NCBI RefSeq assembly: GCF_932294415.1
Contig: NC_065545.1
Coordinates: 41,640,327-41,704,326, forward strand
DNA: 64,000 bases
Direction: 5' to 3'
Source: Quercus robur
Taxonomy: Eukaryota; Streptophyta; Magnoliopsida; Fagales; Fagaceae
Positions 51,450 through 64,000 of this stretch are shown one piece after another. The notes beneath the pieces were generated by a model, which was given only the letters and a program-made list of their open reading frames with translations, was not told the DNA's origin and did no database searches. The position numbers were made by a program, and so were the translations under genes. Within the stretch, counting starts at the first letter, position 1; every line of letters begins with the position of its first letter.

Positions 51450-54400
51450 TGGTTATTATGTTTGGTTTGTTAATCTTTGAATCAACTCCAAGGTTTTTAT
51501 AGAGGGGCTGGGCTTTTGCTTGGTAACCTTGAAAACTTTCTTACATATATACGTACAAGATAGACAGATTTAATCAAATGTCAAAACTCAAAATTCCAAC
51601 CAAATGACATGCACGAAGCAAGACCAAGATTACCAAATTATAATTTGGTCAAAAAACCAACAATGACATATGTTACGTATATCATTTTGGTTGAAAATTT
51701 AGACTCGCCCACCTTTTTCTATGTATTCATTTAAAGAGCAAATAAAGATAGATTGGCCCGAGTCAAAATTTCCAGCAATCTGGTGTCATTCAATATGTTT
51801 CATGTTTTAATTCAACGGATACCTATATCATTTAGTGATAAATGTTGAATATACCTTATTCAACGAATTTATTTTGAATTTACCAGGTGGCACACAAAAT
51901 GGCTAGATACGCAATGCAAGTTTAATAGTTTTAGTTGGAGCATTTAAAGATATGCCAGCATTTGTTGAAATCCACATTCTCTAGGATATGCATTCAAATC
52001 TTTATGAAAATGCTAACTCACATATATATATTTTTAAAATGAGATTATTATTTTTTACTTTCACCCTTTGTTATGGATATATGTAAATGATCATGGGGTT
52101 ATTTGACAAATAAATCAAAACCTTAATTAAGGGTGCAGTGTTGTTTATAAAAATAAGAGGGGGTTTACGACATTTCTCCAAACCTGGAGTGAGTAATTAC
52201 TGTTTGCTCTAAAAATTTAAATATTAATAATTATTAACTCCTAATTGCGTTGGAACACTTGGGTCTGAGTCTGAGATGCCAGCATTTGTTGAAAACCAAA
52301 TTCTTCTTGATAGAGGTCTGAAAATTTTGATTTGTCTACATTAATGTTGAATGATCGATCGATGTTGGAGAGTTTTTTTTTTAATTTTTATAGAATCAAA
52401 TATTCTTCTATTTGTAGGTAATGGATTGTATTTATTTCCAGCTAGTAACTACCCCACAAATCAAGGGAGGGGATTGATTTTGTAGAAAATAACTATCATT
52501 TACAAATGTCATCTTTTTTTTCAAATACTTACAAAATTGCATAAATAACTTAATTTTTATTTTCATATAAACACGTCTCCCACATCCATTTGGATGGCGT
52601 TAAGGAATCCATATGAACGGTAAATAGCATTTTTTTTTTTTTTTGGGTTCCAAAGATAAATAGTAAATGTTTATTTATAAAACACAACCACATGGTATTC
52701 TTAAAACTTAAGGCAATGAGCCAAAGCCACATACTTGACCATCTAATTTTGCAAGATGCGTCCAATATATACTAGACCCTCACTTGCAGTGGGTCTAACA
52801 CTTCATTATTCATTAAAATAAAATGTCATCTTTTAAGAATTCAAAATTAGAAGAAAAAATAAAACTACTCCAAAGGATCCCGTAATAACTTGGTGTGTGG
52901 AGATCAAGGGACTGCATATATCCCAAGTGAACAATTAGATACTCGAATAGGTCTGGATTTCCTTATTTGTCAAAAAAAAAAAAAAAAACTCATTACACTG
53001 CATCATGATTACTTAGAGAAAAGAAAAAATTAAAATAAATAATATAGAAGCTACGAAAGTAGAAAAAGGTACCATTGTTACCTAGGATGCATGAACACTT
53101 CATTAAGGGTGTCATTTGTGTCGTACCTATGTCATACAGGTGTCGTACTTGCCGTTTTATATTATAATTTTTCAAAAATTGCTTGTGTCGCTGTGTCGTA
53201 CCTGTACCCATACTCGTATTTGTATCCATGTCCGTGTCCGTGCATCCTAAGTTATTACATGTACTTTGTAGAAAAACTCACAATAACCTAGCGCTTTCGC
53301 TGGAACAGTGTCAGATTTTGTAGTAAAAAAACGTTTGGAGTGAATATTTATGCTAGATAATGTTGTTATTAACATATTTTCCACATCCCTATCATAATAG
53401 ATGCATTATTTTAAGGCTTCTTGTTGTTTTCATCGCATTAAGGAGAAAGTATCTCCTATATCGGTCTTTTGAGACCGATTAATACAAGATTTTTTCCACC
53501 TTAATCCACATGTCAGTGGGACATGGTTATGGGTCTCATGAGACTAGCGCATACAAGATTTTTCTCACTTTAAGGTTTGATGTAATTCTTTTAGATATAT
53601 TTCAACAATTTAAATAATAATAATAATAATAATTTATACCAACCCCATCACACGCGCTATACATTCATTCTAATTTGAAGTTTATGTGATTATTTAGTAA
53701 GATTTATGCATTTATTGGTCACGAAAATAGCCAAAAAATGGAATTAGGCCTAGCAAAAAAAATGCACACACCCATATACTCAATAATGACACTTTTACTT
53801 TATTCATACAATATGGGTAAGTCACCTATAATATTTTACTTTTTTTTCAAACGAAAAAATTCAAATGATTCAATTGAAATATGATTTTTTTAACACTCTT
53901 TGATTTATACGTTGAAAAGAAAATTGCTAAAACATTTAATACAAACTCAATTATATATGATTTGGAAATTATCAAGAATGCCGAATTCCATTTTTGAAAG
54001 ATAATTGAATTACAAGGTATTAGGAAACAATTATTTTGTATTTTTTTCATTTGTTAATACTAAATGGATGCAAACTTGGATAGTCATGAGATTAAAAAAG
54101 AGGGTTCTATTCAAAAAAAAAAAAAAAAAGAGAGAGAGGGTTCATATTTCAGCACACCTTAATTGAAATCCTAACTCTGTTCCTGAATTCAATACTGGCA
54201 GCAATTTGAGCTGACGCATTTTTATTGTTAACTGATCCAGGGGCACTTTAAGTTTTTAAGGCATTTGGTGTTTGAACAAGTGAACATGTGTCAACACTTG
54301 TGTTTTGGCGGATATGGCATTTGGTGTGTTGTAAATTGTATTGCTCTCAGGCCTGATTCTTAATTAGTTTCGATATTGCTGGTTTTTAAAAATTAATTAG

Positions 54401-55263
54401 GGACATTTTTAGGGAAGAAGATTAGGCCACTTCTTCGTATCATACTCTTCCCCCTCAACAAATCCTCCCCATATTCACATAAGAACGAAGACATTGTAGA
54501 TACGTATCAATATTGAGAAAAACCAAGCTCTTAAGCCTCTATCAGTTTTACGTTGAAACCTATACTTCTTAATGAGCTCCAATGCAAATGATCTTCTTTC
54601 CCAAGAATAAAAGGATGAATCATAATTTTAAAACCCAATGCACACGTAACTCGCCAATTAAGAACCCAAAAAAAAAAAAAAAAAAAAAGGTCTAAAATTA
54701 ACTAATTGCTGAATGAGCCACGAAATAATGCATTAGGAGTCTAGGACACAAAAGGTGCATCTTTGTTTTGACACCAACCATAAACTACATGCAGAAATGC
54801 TTTCAAGTGTTTTAACTCTAAAGCTCCCAGCCTCCCATTGTCATCCTAGCTATTGAGTTTGCAATGGGGCTCTTGCTCCTAGGCATGAGCATAAACTACT
54901 TAGCCTGTGAATGCCCTTCGAATTGCCTAGCAATTGGTTATGGTAGTAGGTTCAATTGCCGATAGATTTTACTGGCTAGAGGACAATCCAAATGACTCTT
55001 CTTTAGAAAGATTCCCTTTCATTAAAATAAAGGGTTTGTGACAGGGTTTGTGACGGGGCTCTCTTCTAATAAAAAGGAAGACACAAATTTATTCTTTGAC
55101 AAGGTTAAATCATCAGCTGCTAGTCTCCACCAACTGACAAATGCCCAAAACAGATTCAAAGAAACTCAATGAGACCAACAATAACATTTATAACAGACCA
55201 GAAGCAACAGTCAGCATTGCCTGATTATATATGATTCTGTAGAAAGAAAGCAAACTGAAGGGA
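51450..55263. other. Intergenic stretch, no gene seen
   Basis: AT-rich. At 53098-53235 there is a repeat-like tract rich in gtgtcgtacctg and cc(a/g)tgtccgtg that has a relative near 61845-61925. A (TAA)n run lies near 53612. The last few hundred bases before 55263 may be VPS25 3' UTR. Confidence 0.5.
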
Positions 55264-58200
55264 TTACATGGAGAATTTCACGCCTTCATCATCAGCCGAG
55301 GTTCCCTTGAATATAGCAAGCTTCCCCTTTTGTTCTAGCACTCTCAAAGCTCGCATTAGTATTGTCCGGTCAATCCCATGAAGCTCTGAAGTATTCACAG
55401 ATGAAGAGAGAGATTCTAGTCACCAAGTGTATAAACTTTCATCCACAATCATCCAAAATTAATTCAAAATCACGAGTCAACAAAAGTACTTTTTTTAAGT
55501 GTGCATGCACAATCTTCTCAAAAAAAAAGTGTGCATGCACAAATGAGAGAGAGAGAGAGAATATTCCAACATTTTAAAATACAACATTTTAAGACCCACA
55601 CCAAACCAGAAGCAATTAGACTCGAGCACTCAATGTTGTTCACAAGAAGCAAAACAGCACTTAACAGAAATGACAACAATGAGCATCCAAAATGACTATT
55701 TTAAATTGTTTGCTCATCTTAAATTACATAAATTCTATAACAGGCAAAAGATATTATCAAGAATGCAGTGAAGAGCCACAGTCAGCCCTCGGTGAAATAT
55801 ACATAGGCATGACCTTAATGCAATATGTAAAATAAGATGCACAAACATATGGAAATCTAGTAATTGAATATAAAAGAGAATTTGTATGAGTTTTTTTTTT
55901 TTTTTGAAGAAAAGAATTTGTATGAGTTAACTGAGAAAGTACTAAAAACTGTGCACAATGGTACAAACTTAATGAAGAAATCATCTGAGTAGCAACTATC
56001 CACGATGCATCAAGTAACATGAGTACATAACTGAGTATTAAAAGAAGTCAAATCAAGACAAGAATCAACAGAGAGACAGGAGAGATATATATATATTTTT
56101 TAACTATGGACGAGCACTAACACTTTGAATATGTTTTTGGGATCAGTGAAAAAACCCCATCCATTTACCCACCTTTCTTTTATAAGGCCCGTGCTATTTG
56201 CATTGAGGCAAAAGAACGTTGGACATGGTAAACAGTTGGACCTTGCCCCTGGGGCAGACCTCAAAAAAACACTATCTAACAACTCATCCCAGGAAAATCA
56301 GATTTCTTTTTTAATCTTCCAAAATGAAGGAAAACATTTTCTTTCGTCACTTCAAATTTTCTTCCATGTAAAAATTTAATTAGAAAAATGGATGAAACAA
56401 AATTATCTCCCTCACCCTCCCCCAAAAATCTCCTAATTGATGCAATACTTAGTAGCAACAGCAATACAATCATGAAACAGTTAGTTTCTGCTATCATTTA
56501 CAAAATTACTTGGTCTACACTATATGCAGTCAACGCTTACCTGTTCCACGAGATTCAATCCCTGAACGTATTTCCTCGACTGTCATAACACTGTCCTCCA
56601 ACCCATTATCTTTTACCTAATCAAATATGCATGAAAAATTAAATCAAAAGAATGCTAAGTAATTACTTACTAATGATGTGAAATTTTATCATCAAAATTA
56701 CACTTTAACTCACAAAGCGGAAGATAATGTCAGCCCAATCTTGAACACGGTGCCAGAGAATTAAACATTTCCTATGTCCCTTATCCAACCACTCTGCACG
56801 TCCTGTAACATCAGAATGACAATTGTTCAACAACCTACACAAGTCATAAATGTAGCCGGGCAGGCTTTTACAGTGCACCAAGAAAAAAAGCCATCTAGAC
56901 CATATCGAACCTTCTGAAACTAATGCTGAGAGGAATGCTTCCCTGGCTTCATGACTTAGAGATCCTACACTATCACAATCGAATAGTAAATATAAATAAA
57001 GGATAAAACTATGCAAAACATGCTGCAGAAATAATGCCATAGATTTTTGGGGGCCTGCACAAGGGTGGCAACTTTGTTAATAATCCTCTTCCTGATAACA
57101 TATAATTATTCATGGCATGAGCTCAGGAAACTTTTTGCTATATTCAACATGATAGACATACAGAACCATTATTGTCCAAATAAATTTGAAAAACTACTAC
57201 CTGCAACAAAATATAGTCAAAAAAAAGAGGAAACAGTTCAACTTTTATTCCAACGTTTCAATTAATATCCCCTTTGATGCTTTGTCCCCAGCAATATCTA
57301 TTTGGCTGGTCAAGAACAGATTAGGGAGATAGCCAGTTAGCCACCTTGATTCCTTCTAAGTTTTACCTTCAAGCAAGCATACAAATTAAAAGTATATTTA
57401 AGATCTCCTAATTTTCCTTTTCATAATAGTTTACAATAACTAAGAGGATTTTATTCTAGCCGCGTAATTCTTGAATAATTAAATGCATATAAATGAGTAA
57501 ATCAGAAAATTTTCACTAAACAATCAAAAGCCCCAGAAGAAGATATCCCAATTTGATGTCATCTTCAATTTGGAACACCCCTTACTAACTTATTAATTAT
57601 TGCAGGGTGGGAAAAAAGAGTTAAGAAGAAAACCTCCCAAATGGAGAAGAACCGATCTGCTCCAACCCAAAATATATCAGAACACCAAAAATTTTGAACT
57701 TTTATGAATGAAGTGCAATTTCTTGAGTAATAATGAACAATAATACAGTTGAAGCACAGCTAACAAGTCCACTAGAATTAAGGGCATTCTGCCAATTTCA
57801 ATGGCAAAATGTACAATGTCCAAGCTTACAGGGTACTGATATGCCAAACAGTTTCTAGGACTCAACACAAATTTCAATGACCAAATTAGAAACTAACAAA
57901 AGCAAAGGACTTACTTTCAATCACAGGATTTGAAAATAGTGCAAAATCTTCTTCCAGTCCAATCACAAATATCTTTTGTGTTCTACAGTAGTCAAGGATA
58001 AGATCCTTCCAAAGTTGTACCTGCTTCTCACGGGTGTCCCTTACAGGCTGCAAGCTGACAAACATACACCAAGGTATGTTATAGAATGAATCACAATTTC
58101 CAAATGAAAAATAAGATTCAATAACACAATGTTGAAAAGATATGTTAAAATCAAAATGAAAAAAACAGAAAAATCACAAGAAAAAAAAAATTACAATGAA

Positions 58201-58367
58201 AGATAACAAACATCCAAAAAGAATACTATCTACATATCTTTTCATGAAAAATGACATTCTTGTAATTATTTGGTTTTTATATTCATATTTGATGTAATCT
58301 CAATATGGGTTTATTTTCTTTCCATGTTGGATGTAATTTGGGAACCTTATTAAAAGGCACCTGGACT

Positions 58368-58401
<34 letters not shown>

Positions 58402-59572
58402 ATAGGTAATAAAACTTTTATTCAAAAAATTGAACATCATGTTCACGATGGTGAACATTCTGATCAAGAAAAAATACAGCAAGTTCAAAAACTTAATCTA
58501 ATAGAGTGTAAGAATGCAGAAATGGAAACACAATCCATAAAACCCCAAACACACACCCACTGAAACAAAGTGCCAAAGAGAAGAGCTTTTAAAAGATCTG
58601 AGGGTCTCTCATTGTCTTCAAAGATTCGTGTATTACGTTCAGTCCAAACTAGCCACATTAAACATGCCAAGACCATATTCCATATGATTGACAGATGCTT
58701 TCCAAACTAGTTTCTCCAAGCAAAGAGGAGAGAGTAAACTGTCTTTGGCATTACCCAATGGATCACAAATACCTCGAAAATTGCACTCCATAATGCATGA
58801 GAAAAATTACAGTGGAGTAGAAGATAATCCACAGTTTCCCCATCACAACAACATAAACAACATCTATTGACCAAGCATTGACCTCTCTTAACTAGATTAT
58901 CAATAGTGAGTATCCCATCCCTAGCTGCTGTCCATAAAAAGAAAGACACCCGTTTAGGCACCTTTGCACACCAAATACACTCCCAAGGAAAAACCTCAGT
59001 GAGAGGGCCAGACAGCAACTTATAGTAAGAGAGCACATCAAACACTTCCTTCTTCCGTCTTAGTCAACTTCCAAGTTAAAGTATCATCCTCCTCACCCCT
59101 CGGCATAGAGGAATACAAAAACTCATTGTATAGGGTTGATCATGGATGAATAAAATTGGGAAGAGGGGGGGGGGGGGATTTCTTCCAATGCTTGGTGGTT
59201 ACTCCAAGCAAACCTAGCCTAGGTGCTGACTCCTAGGTTCCTATCATTCTTCTAATACTTGGTGCTAACTCCAAGTAACTCTCAGTGCTAAAATACAACA
59301 TACAAATGGCCACCCAAAAAAAAAAAAAAAAAAAAGATCAAAAACCACCACATAGCAATGTTATTGTTAAATAAAGTGTACATATGAAAAAGAAATGATA
59401 AATTGGAGATTAAGATTCCATTAGGAAGAAAACAAGTTATATTGAGACAATAATTTAAATAAAAAAAAAATTTTGTGAGAATCTGAAAAGTGAAGAGAGC
59501 GAAGAAGATTTACGTGAAGTATGGAGGGTAATTGAAGAAGTGGGGTAGCTTAAAATCACCCAATTTCTGCAT
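55264..59572 (-). CDS. VPS25: VPS25, ESCRT-II complex subunit, six exons, 179 aa
   Basis: Minus-strand coding exons: 59514-59572, 57915-58054, 56911-56964, 56714-56802, 56541-56616, 55264-55385, joining in frame to 540 nt. The protein begins MQKLGDFKLPHFFNYPPYFT with the family's proline-rich motif that binds VPS22/VPS36. It continues with VRDTREKQVQLWKDLILDYC, SLSHEAREAFLSALV, WLDKGHRKCLILWHRVQDWA, EEIRSGIESRGTELHGIDRT and ends in a second winged helix (RALRVLEQKGKLAIFKG). VPS25 is a two-winged-helix subunit of ESCRT-II on endosomes that recruits ESCRT-III for sorting of ubiquitinated membrane proteins into multivesicular bodies. Length matches the family (about 179 aa). All introns are GT-AG. 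Intron 1 (58055-59513) holds a LINE fragment. Looks intact. Confidence 0.96.
58370..58399. repeat. (TA)n microsatellite at the LINE 3' end
   Basis: About 14 TA units abutting the LINE terminus; perhaps derived from its tail. Confidence 0.85.
58388..59125 (-). mobile_element. LINE 3' end (zf-RVT region) in VPS25 intron 1
   Basis: The minus strand encodes, in two frames, the C-terminal zinc-binding region found after plant LINE reverse transcriptases: WECIWCAKVPKRVSFFLWTA, RCCLCCCDGETVDYLLLHC, HALWSAIF, then LACLMWLVWTERNTRIFED. The element ends at its 3' side with ttacctatcaa (plus-strand ttgataggtaa near 58399) next to a (TA)n run, and its 5' part is absent, as in typical truncated LINE insertions. 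It has the same orientation as the host gene. Confidence 0.82.
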
Positions 59573-60280
59573 ATCTCAATTATAATAATAATAGCAACTC
59601 TGCAAAATTAAAAGAGGACAGAATTTCAGCACATGAATAACAACATCAACATATCTTTCAGAAAAATAAGAGCAGTAACCACTAACCAAAAACAAAGGAC
59701 CTTCGGGCTGAACTAATTAGTGTTGGGAAGGTGGGTACGCTTGATGACGATGCGAGCGATGAATTCTTTGACAGTATTTCAGAGAGTGCTTGACGTGGGT
59801 ATGGGTTTACAAAGGAGTTTTAGTTTTTAGCTTGAGGTTGAAGATAAAAAAATGTATTGAGATTTTCTGAGACACTTACTCTGTTTTGCTAGGAATTTTT
59901 CTGGATTTTCAGAGAGAGTATTTGAGTACTATTGTTTGGTTGCCAAGAAAGTGAGGGAAAAGGAAATGACAAATTTTCTTTGTGGTTTCCGAGAAAAGGC
60001 CAGAAAGGACAAGAAAATGAAAGGATTTTAAAATTAAGAAAAAAAATTTTTTTTTTTTTTTTTATGGGAAGGGCTGGATTGAGTTTGGGAATAGTGTTTT
60101 TAGGTTAAATGGGATTTAATGGTTTATTAGTTAAAATCCAATAATCATTTGGTCTAATTGGGTTGATGCCCATTTAACTTAACTAATAATTAGGTGGGTT
60201 TGGGTTCAATTAAAGTGGATGGGTTTGAGTGGACAAATGGGTTTGAGTTTATTTTGTCACCCCTACCGGACTTGAAGGGT
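59573..60280. other. Upstream region of VPS25, no other gene seen
   Basis: Probably contains the VPS25 promoter and 5' UTR. No clear TATA box. A poly-T tract lies near 60042-60063. Confidence 0.45.
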
Positions 60281-60289
60281 CAAGTCCAT

Positions 60290-61016
60290 GGGAAAATTGC
60301 AAACTAACACCAATTTTCAAACAATTTTGTTAGTTAGCAATGTTTTTAAAATATTTAGGAAACTAACATTTTGAGTTTAAGAAACTCAATTTTGATATAC
60401 TAAATAAAGCCTTTAAGGCTCGAGTTTTGTAAAGTGAAACAAAATAGAAACACAAACCCAGTAAAGAGATCAAAAACACAAGTCCACAACGAAGCAAATA
60501 AACAAACACAAACCCAGCAAAAGAGATAAACACAAACACAGACCCAACAAAGATGGAAAATGGAAACCACAAAGAAGGCTCCAGGCAGTGGCTCGGACTG
60601 AACCTAGGCAATAGCGAAGTCTCGAGCTGAATGAAGAACGAAGGGGTTTGTTCAGGGTTTAATTTGGGTTTGGTTGGTGTGGAGAATGGAGAACGAAGGG
60701 GTTTCTTCTTAGGGTTTGATTTAGGTCTGTTGATATGGAGAATGAAGAACGAAGGAAGAAAAGTGGGTCTGTTGATCTAGAGAATGAAGAACGAAGCAAG
60801 AAAAGGAAGAACAACAAAGGAAGAAAAGGAAGAACAATGAATCAACAAGAAAGGAAATCGAGTGTGCAAAACTCAATTTTCACTACCAACACATTGATCT
60901 CGAGTCTCTTAAGCTCGAGAGTTGCTACAGTGAACTCGAGTCTAACAGATTCAAGATGTTAGTTTCCTAAATAGTTTAGAAATTTTGCTAACTAACAAAA
61001 TTGTTTGAGTATTCCC
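60290..61016. mobile_element. Non-autonomous Mutator-like element (MULE) with 9-bp target duplication
   Basis: Flanked by caagtccat on both sides (60281-60289 and 61017-61025). The left end gggaaaattgc and the reverse complement of the right end gggaatactc lead into inverted repeats of about 70-85 bp sharing tcaaacaattttgttagtta and atttaggaaactaacat. The interior (727 bp in total) has repeated gaagaacgaagg words and no transposase. Confidence 0.85.
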
Positions 61017-61439
61017 CAAGTCCATTAAGTGGGTAGTTGCAAAGTCAATGGTCACTGACTTTGCTAAGGACTTTTGAGTCAGAAGACAGTGTAAGAAAAA
61101 GAAGACCTAAACAAAACCATCTATAACCTCTCAGATCTCAGTCAATTTCATTGCTTTTCCATAGCTTTTTCTAGCAAATCATTCACATCTTTATAAGTGT
61201 GTGTATAATTGGTTTAGATCGTGTGCGGTGATGAAAATGGTGAACTGTACTATAGATTGACGATCAAGATGTGCTTGACGGAGACTGGGTTTATGCATGT
61301 CATGGGTCTTCTTCTTCTAGGTTGTTCTTTATTTCTTTCTTTCTTCTTCTTTTTCTTCTCCTACACTTGTACACTGTATGGAACTCGAGCCTCTAAGACT
61401 TAAGTTTCACGTAGATTAGTTATTCACATCAGCTTGGAA

Positions 61440-61560
61440 CTTGAGTCTTTAAGGCTCGAGTTTCTTCACTAAACTCGAGCTTCAAAGGCTTGAGATATTA
61501 CTTTCTTAAATAGTTTGAAAACCTTGCTTACTAACGAATTTGTTTCTATAATCATGCTAG
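61440..61560. mobile_element. Partial second copy of the MULE right end
   Basis: The stretch tctttaaggctcgagtttct...cttgagatattactttctta...aatagtttgaaaaccttgct resembles the right terminus of the MULE at 60930-61010 in the same orientation. No matching left end was found. Confidence 0.5.
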
Positions 61561-61569
61561 AGGCCAAGT

Positions 61570-64000
61570 ATCCCCTAAATAAATGCTATTTTTTCAAAAT
61601 TTGGTCTTTTATGTATTAAAATCTACCACGCCTAAATAACTTTTTACAATTATTTTTTCATTATCAAGTAAATAGTAGACAGTTTCTCCACCCAAAAAAA
61701 GAGAGTAAATAGTAGACACACGTTTATATTATTAATGGATAGATTTTAATATTCTTCTAAAATAACTTTTAATACTTATTTAAAAACAATTATTTTTGCT
61801 ATAAAACATATTTTATAAGCTTTAATTAATTAATATACATATCCTCGTCATACTCGTGTCCTATTTTTCAAAAATTGTTATGTCGTTGTTTTGTATGCGT
61901 ACCTGTATCCATGCATGTGCTTCCTAGATGATAGATCTCAATGTATTATGTGTTGCCTTCTCTCTTAAGTTGAGTTGAGAAACTTTGTTAATTTTCCCAA
62001 CCAAAAAATAAAAATTTGACATGGCGTTATTTTTTTTTAATTTCATTGTGGATGATGTGGCAACATTTTATTAAAGTGAAAAGAGATTTCCAATTAAAAA
62101 TCAATAGGATGTAAGCTCACCTGTGGGTAAAAGCTAAAAGGGTTAAGATTTTAAATTTTCAACGAAGAATTTGTAAATATAACCAGCAAATTTTTGTAAT
62201 TACCTAAAATATTTTAGAATTCAAATTTATGTTACATATAAATGACATTTGTTTATATAAATTAGGTCATTTGGGTTGATTGTGGGTTGAGCTCATCATT
62301 TCGCAAAAAAAATGTGTTGTGTTTGGGGGTAGGTCAAATATTGCCACCCCTACGTTGAGCCCACAAGTAGGTTTATTTAAACCAAATTAAGGTTACCATT
62401 ATTTGATTTATTTCTCCCCATTGTTTGTCTTCTTCTCTTTTTAGTCATCTTACAAAGCTGGTAACAAGAGAGTCATAATTTAGATAGATTAAATTTCTAA
62501 ATGCAAACATTTATTGAACTGCTAGGCGTAAGAATGGTATGTACTGTGTTATGTGTAAATATTATTACTATATTAAACAAAATTATTATGATAGATGATC
62601 AAAATAATTTAAATAAGTATGAGATTTTATTTTAAAAATCTTGAATATTTTTTTAAAATAGAATTTTAGTTTGAGTATAATTTAAATTTCTTAAAACTTA
62701 GCTAATAGAGTTTTACCTAAATTGAGAGTAGAATTTTAAATTTCTTGAAACTTAGATACATAGACTTTTACCTTAAGTGAACTATCCTAATTAATAAGAA
62801 TTTAACAATTTATTGCATTAAAAAAAAAAAAAAAAAAACCACTTTGCACAACCATAACTTCTAGGCCCAAATTTTATTAATATTAGTTTAAGGTTGTGCA
62901 TTGCATGATTTTGGTCATGACTTCATGACTTACCATAAGTAAATCGTAAACACCCCCCCCCCCCCCCCCAAAAAAAAAAAAAAATAAAGAACAAAATACA
63001 AAGCTTTGCTTACATAATTTACCCAACCTATCATTCAATTCCAAATGTACTATACAATGCAAATCAGGGAAGTTAATACATACCATACCGGTACCAGTTG
63101 TACCGGGAAAATATATAATACCAGCTATTAAATCGATAATGGTACTCCTCTAAAATATACTAGAAAATCGAGTTATACTGGCCTGTAGTGGAAATATTTC
63201 AAGTGTTTTAGTTGGTACAACAGAAATTTAAAAATTTGAAAAAAAAATTAAGCTAATATATTGGTTAATGTACTTAGACTAATATTTAGACTTATAAAAT
63301 GTGGTTTTTAAATTTTATGTTGATAAACATAAAAAAATTAATAAGTTAATAAATTCATACTTTCATACTTTCATATATTTATGTATCTAAAAAATAGTGG
63401 TAATTTTGAATCAGCGCACTAATAATCAATGGCGCCAAAAGGAAATGAATAAAGAAAACAAAAAAGAGATGACTTACTGTTTCTCCAAACATTGCTGATG
63501 AAGGAGAAAGAAATTTATAAAATTAAATTTATAGATATTCCTCATTGCAAATTTGCAATTTGAAATAACAATATTATTTATATATATTATCATTCATTTT
63601 GGTTGGATTAGTTTTAATTAAGGTGTTTGGATTCGATTTGGTTTTGACTAAGGTATTTTGAGTAAGAATTAGCAACTCTATAGTAAAGTAGAATTATTAT
63701 CCTAATAATTCGATTGGATCCTAATTCAGTTGGCTTTACCCAGTCTTTGTTCCTATCTCAATAGGATCATGATTGCATTGGACACACATTAAAGAATTGG
63801 GTGAATCGTTTTTACCATTCTGCAAGTCACATTGATATTTTGTATTCAAACTTCTTCTGATTTCCTCTCCTTTTTTTTTTTTAAGCCTTGTATTAAAAAG
63901 CAAAAACTCAAATGAATAAATGATAATTTATAACCATTTAAAAAAAAAAAAAATCTTGACTGTACTCTAGTTGAAGTGAAAAAGTTGATAAGAACAAAAC
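61570..64000. other. AT-rich intergenic stretch, no gene seen
   Basis: Contains a repeat-like tract at about 61845-61925 related to 53098-53235, an A-run at 62820, a C-run followed by an A-run near 62953-62984, and a taccggtacc-rich patch near 63085-63110. No coding recognised. Confidence 0.5.

Noticed and set aside
62953-62984. Long C-run followed by A-run (also 45369-45382, 35257-35267, 59166-59177)
   Set aside because: Homopolymers of this kind are common slippage or assembly artefacts; no function inferred.

Overview
This window is nuclear DNA from a flowering plant, most likely a woody eudicot. It is AT-rich, its genes have introns, and every recognisable protein has close relatives in dicots (DUR3, ACBP, VPS25, CYP96, CYP76, LRR kinase). 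It is full of LTR, MULE, hAT, MITE and LINE remnants. The style of the repeats suggests Fagaceae (oak-like), but that is inference.

Layout. (1) 1-2612 holds the last two coding exons and 3' flank of a DUR3-type urea/H+ symporter whose 5' part lies left of the window. (2) 2800-20800 has no intact gene: nested MITEs, a CYP76-type P450 fragment, a foldback element, an LRR-receptor-kinase 3' fragment, a MULE with a 9-bp target duplication, a 2.4-kb hAT-like element with an 8-bp target duplication, and small MITEs. (3) 20848-27163 is a complete nine-exon DUR3 gene (703 aa), a tandem paralogue of the copy at the left edge. (4) 27805-38738 is a decayed Ty3/gypsy element with features of the Tat/Retand lineage (second RNase H, 79-bp tandem array after integrase, antisense coding-like region). 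It is inserted in the 3' flank of the second DUR3 copy. The first copy preserves the exact empty site, so the 5-bp target duplication AAAAC is seen directly. (5) 38892-39415 is an old plastid cemA fragment joined to the end of the DUR3 duplication. (6) 40327-42527 is an intact acyl-CoA-binding protein gene on the minus strand. (7) 42650-49800 is intergenic, with a nested hAT-like element and a copia 5' LTR plus gag fragment. (8) 49817-51380 is a CYP96-type P450 pseudogene on the minus strand. (9) 55264-59572 is an intact six-exon VPS25 (ESCRT-II) gene on the minus strand with a LINE 3' end in intron 1. (10) 60290-61016 is a second MULE with a 9-bp target duplication; the rest to 64000 is AT-rich with no gene seen.

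The three intact genes (DUR3 urea uptake, ACBP acyl-CoA binding, VPS25 endosomal sorting) are ordinary housekeeping or nutrient genes with no evident functional link. I did not find a convincing undescribed biological system. The most informative part is the DUR3 duplication together with the gypsy insertion and the cemA junction: the insertion must postdate the duplication, yet the LTRs look more diverged than the duplicated flanks.
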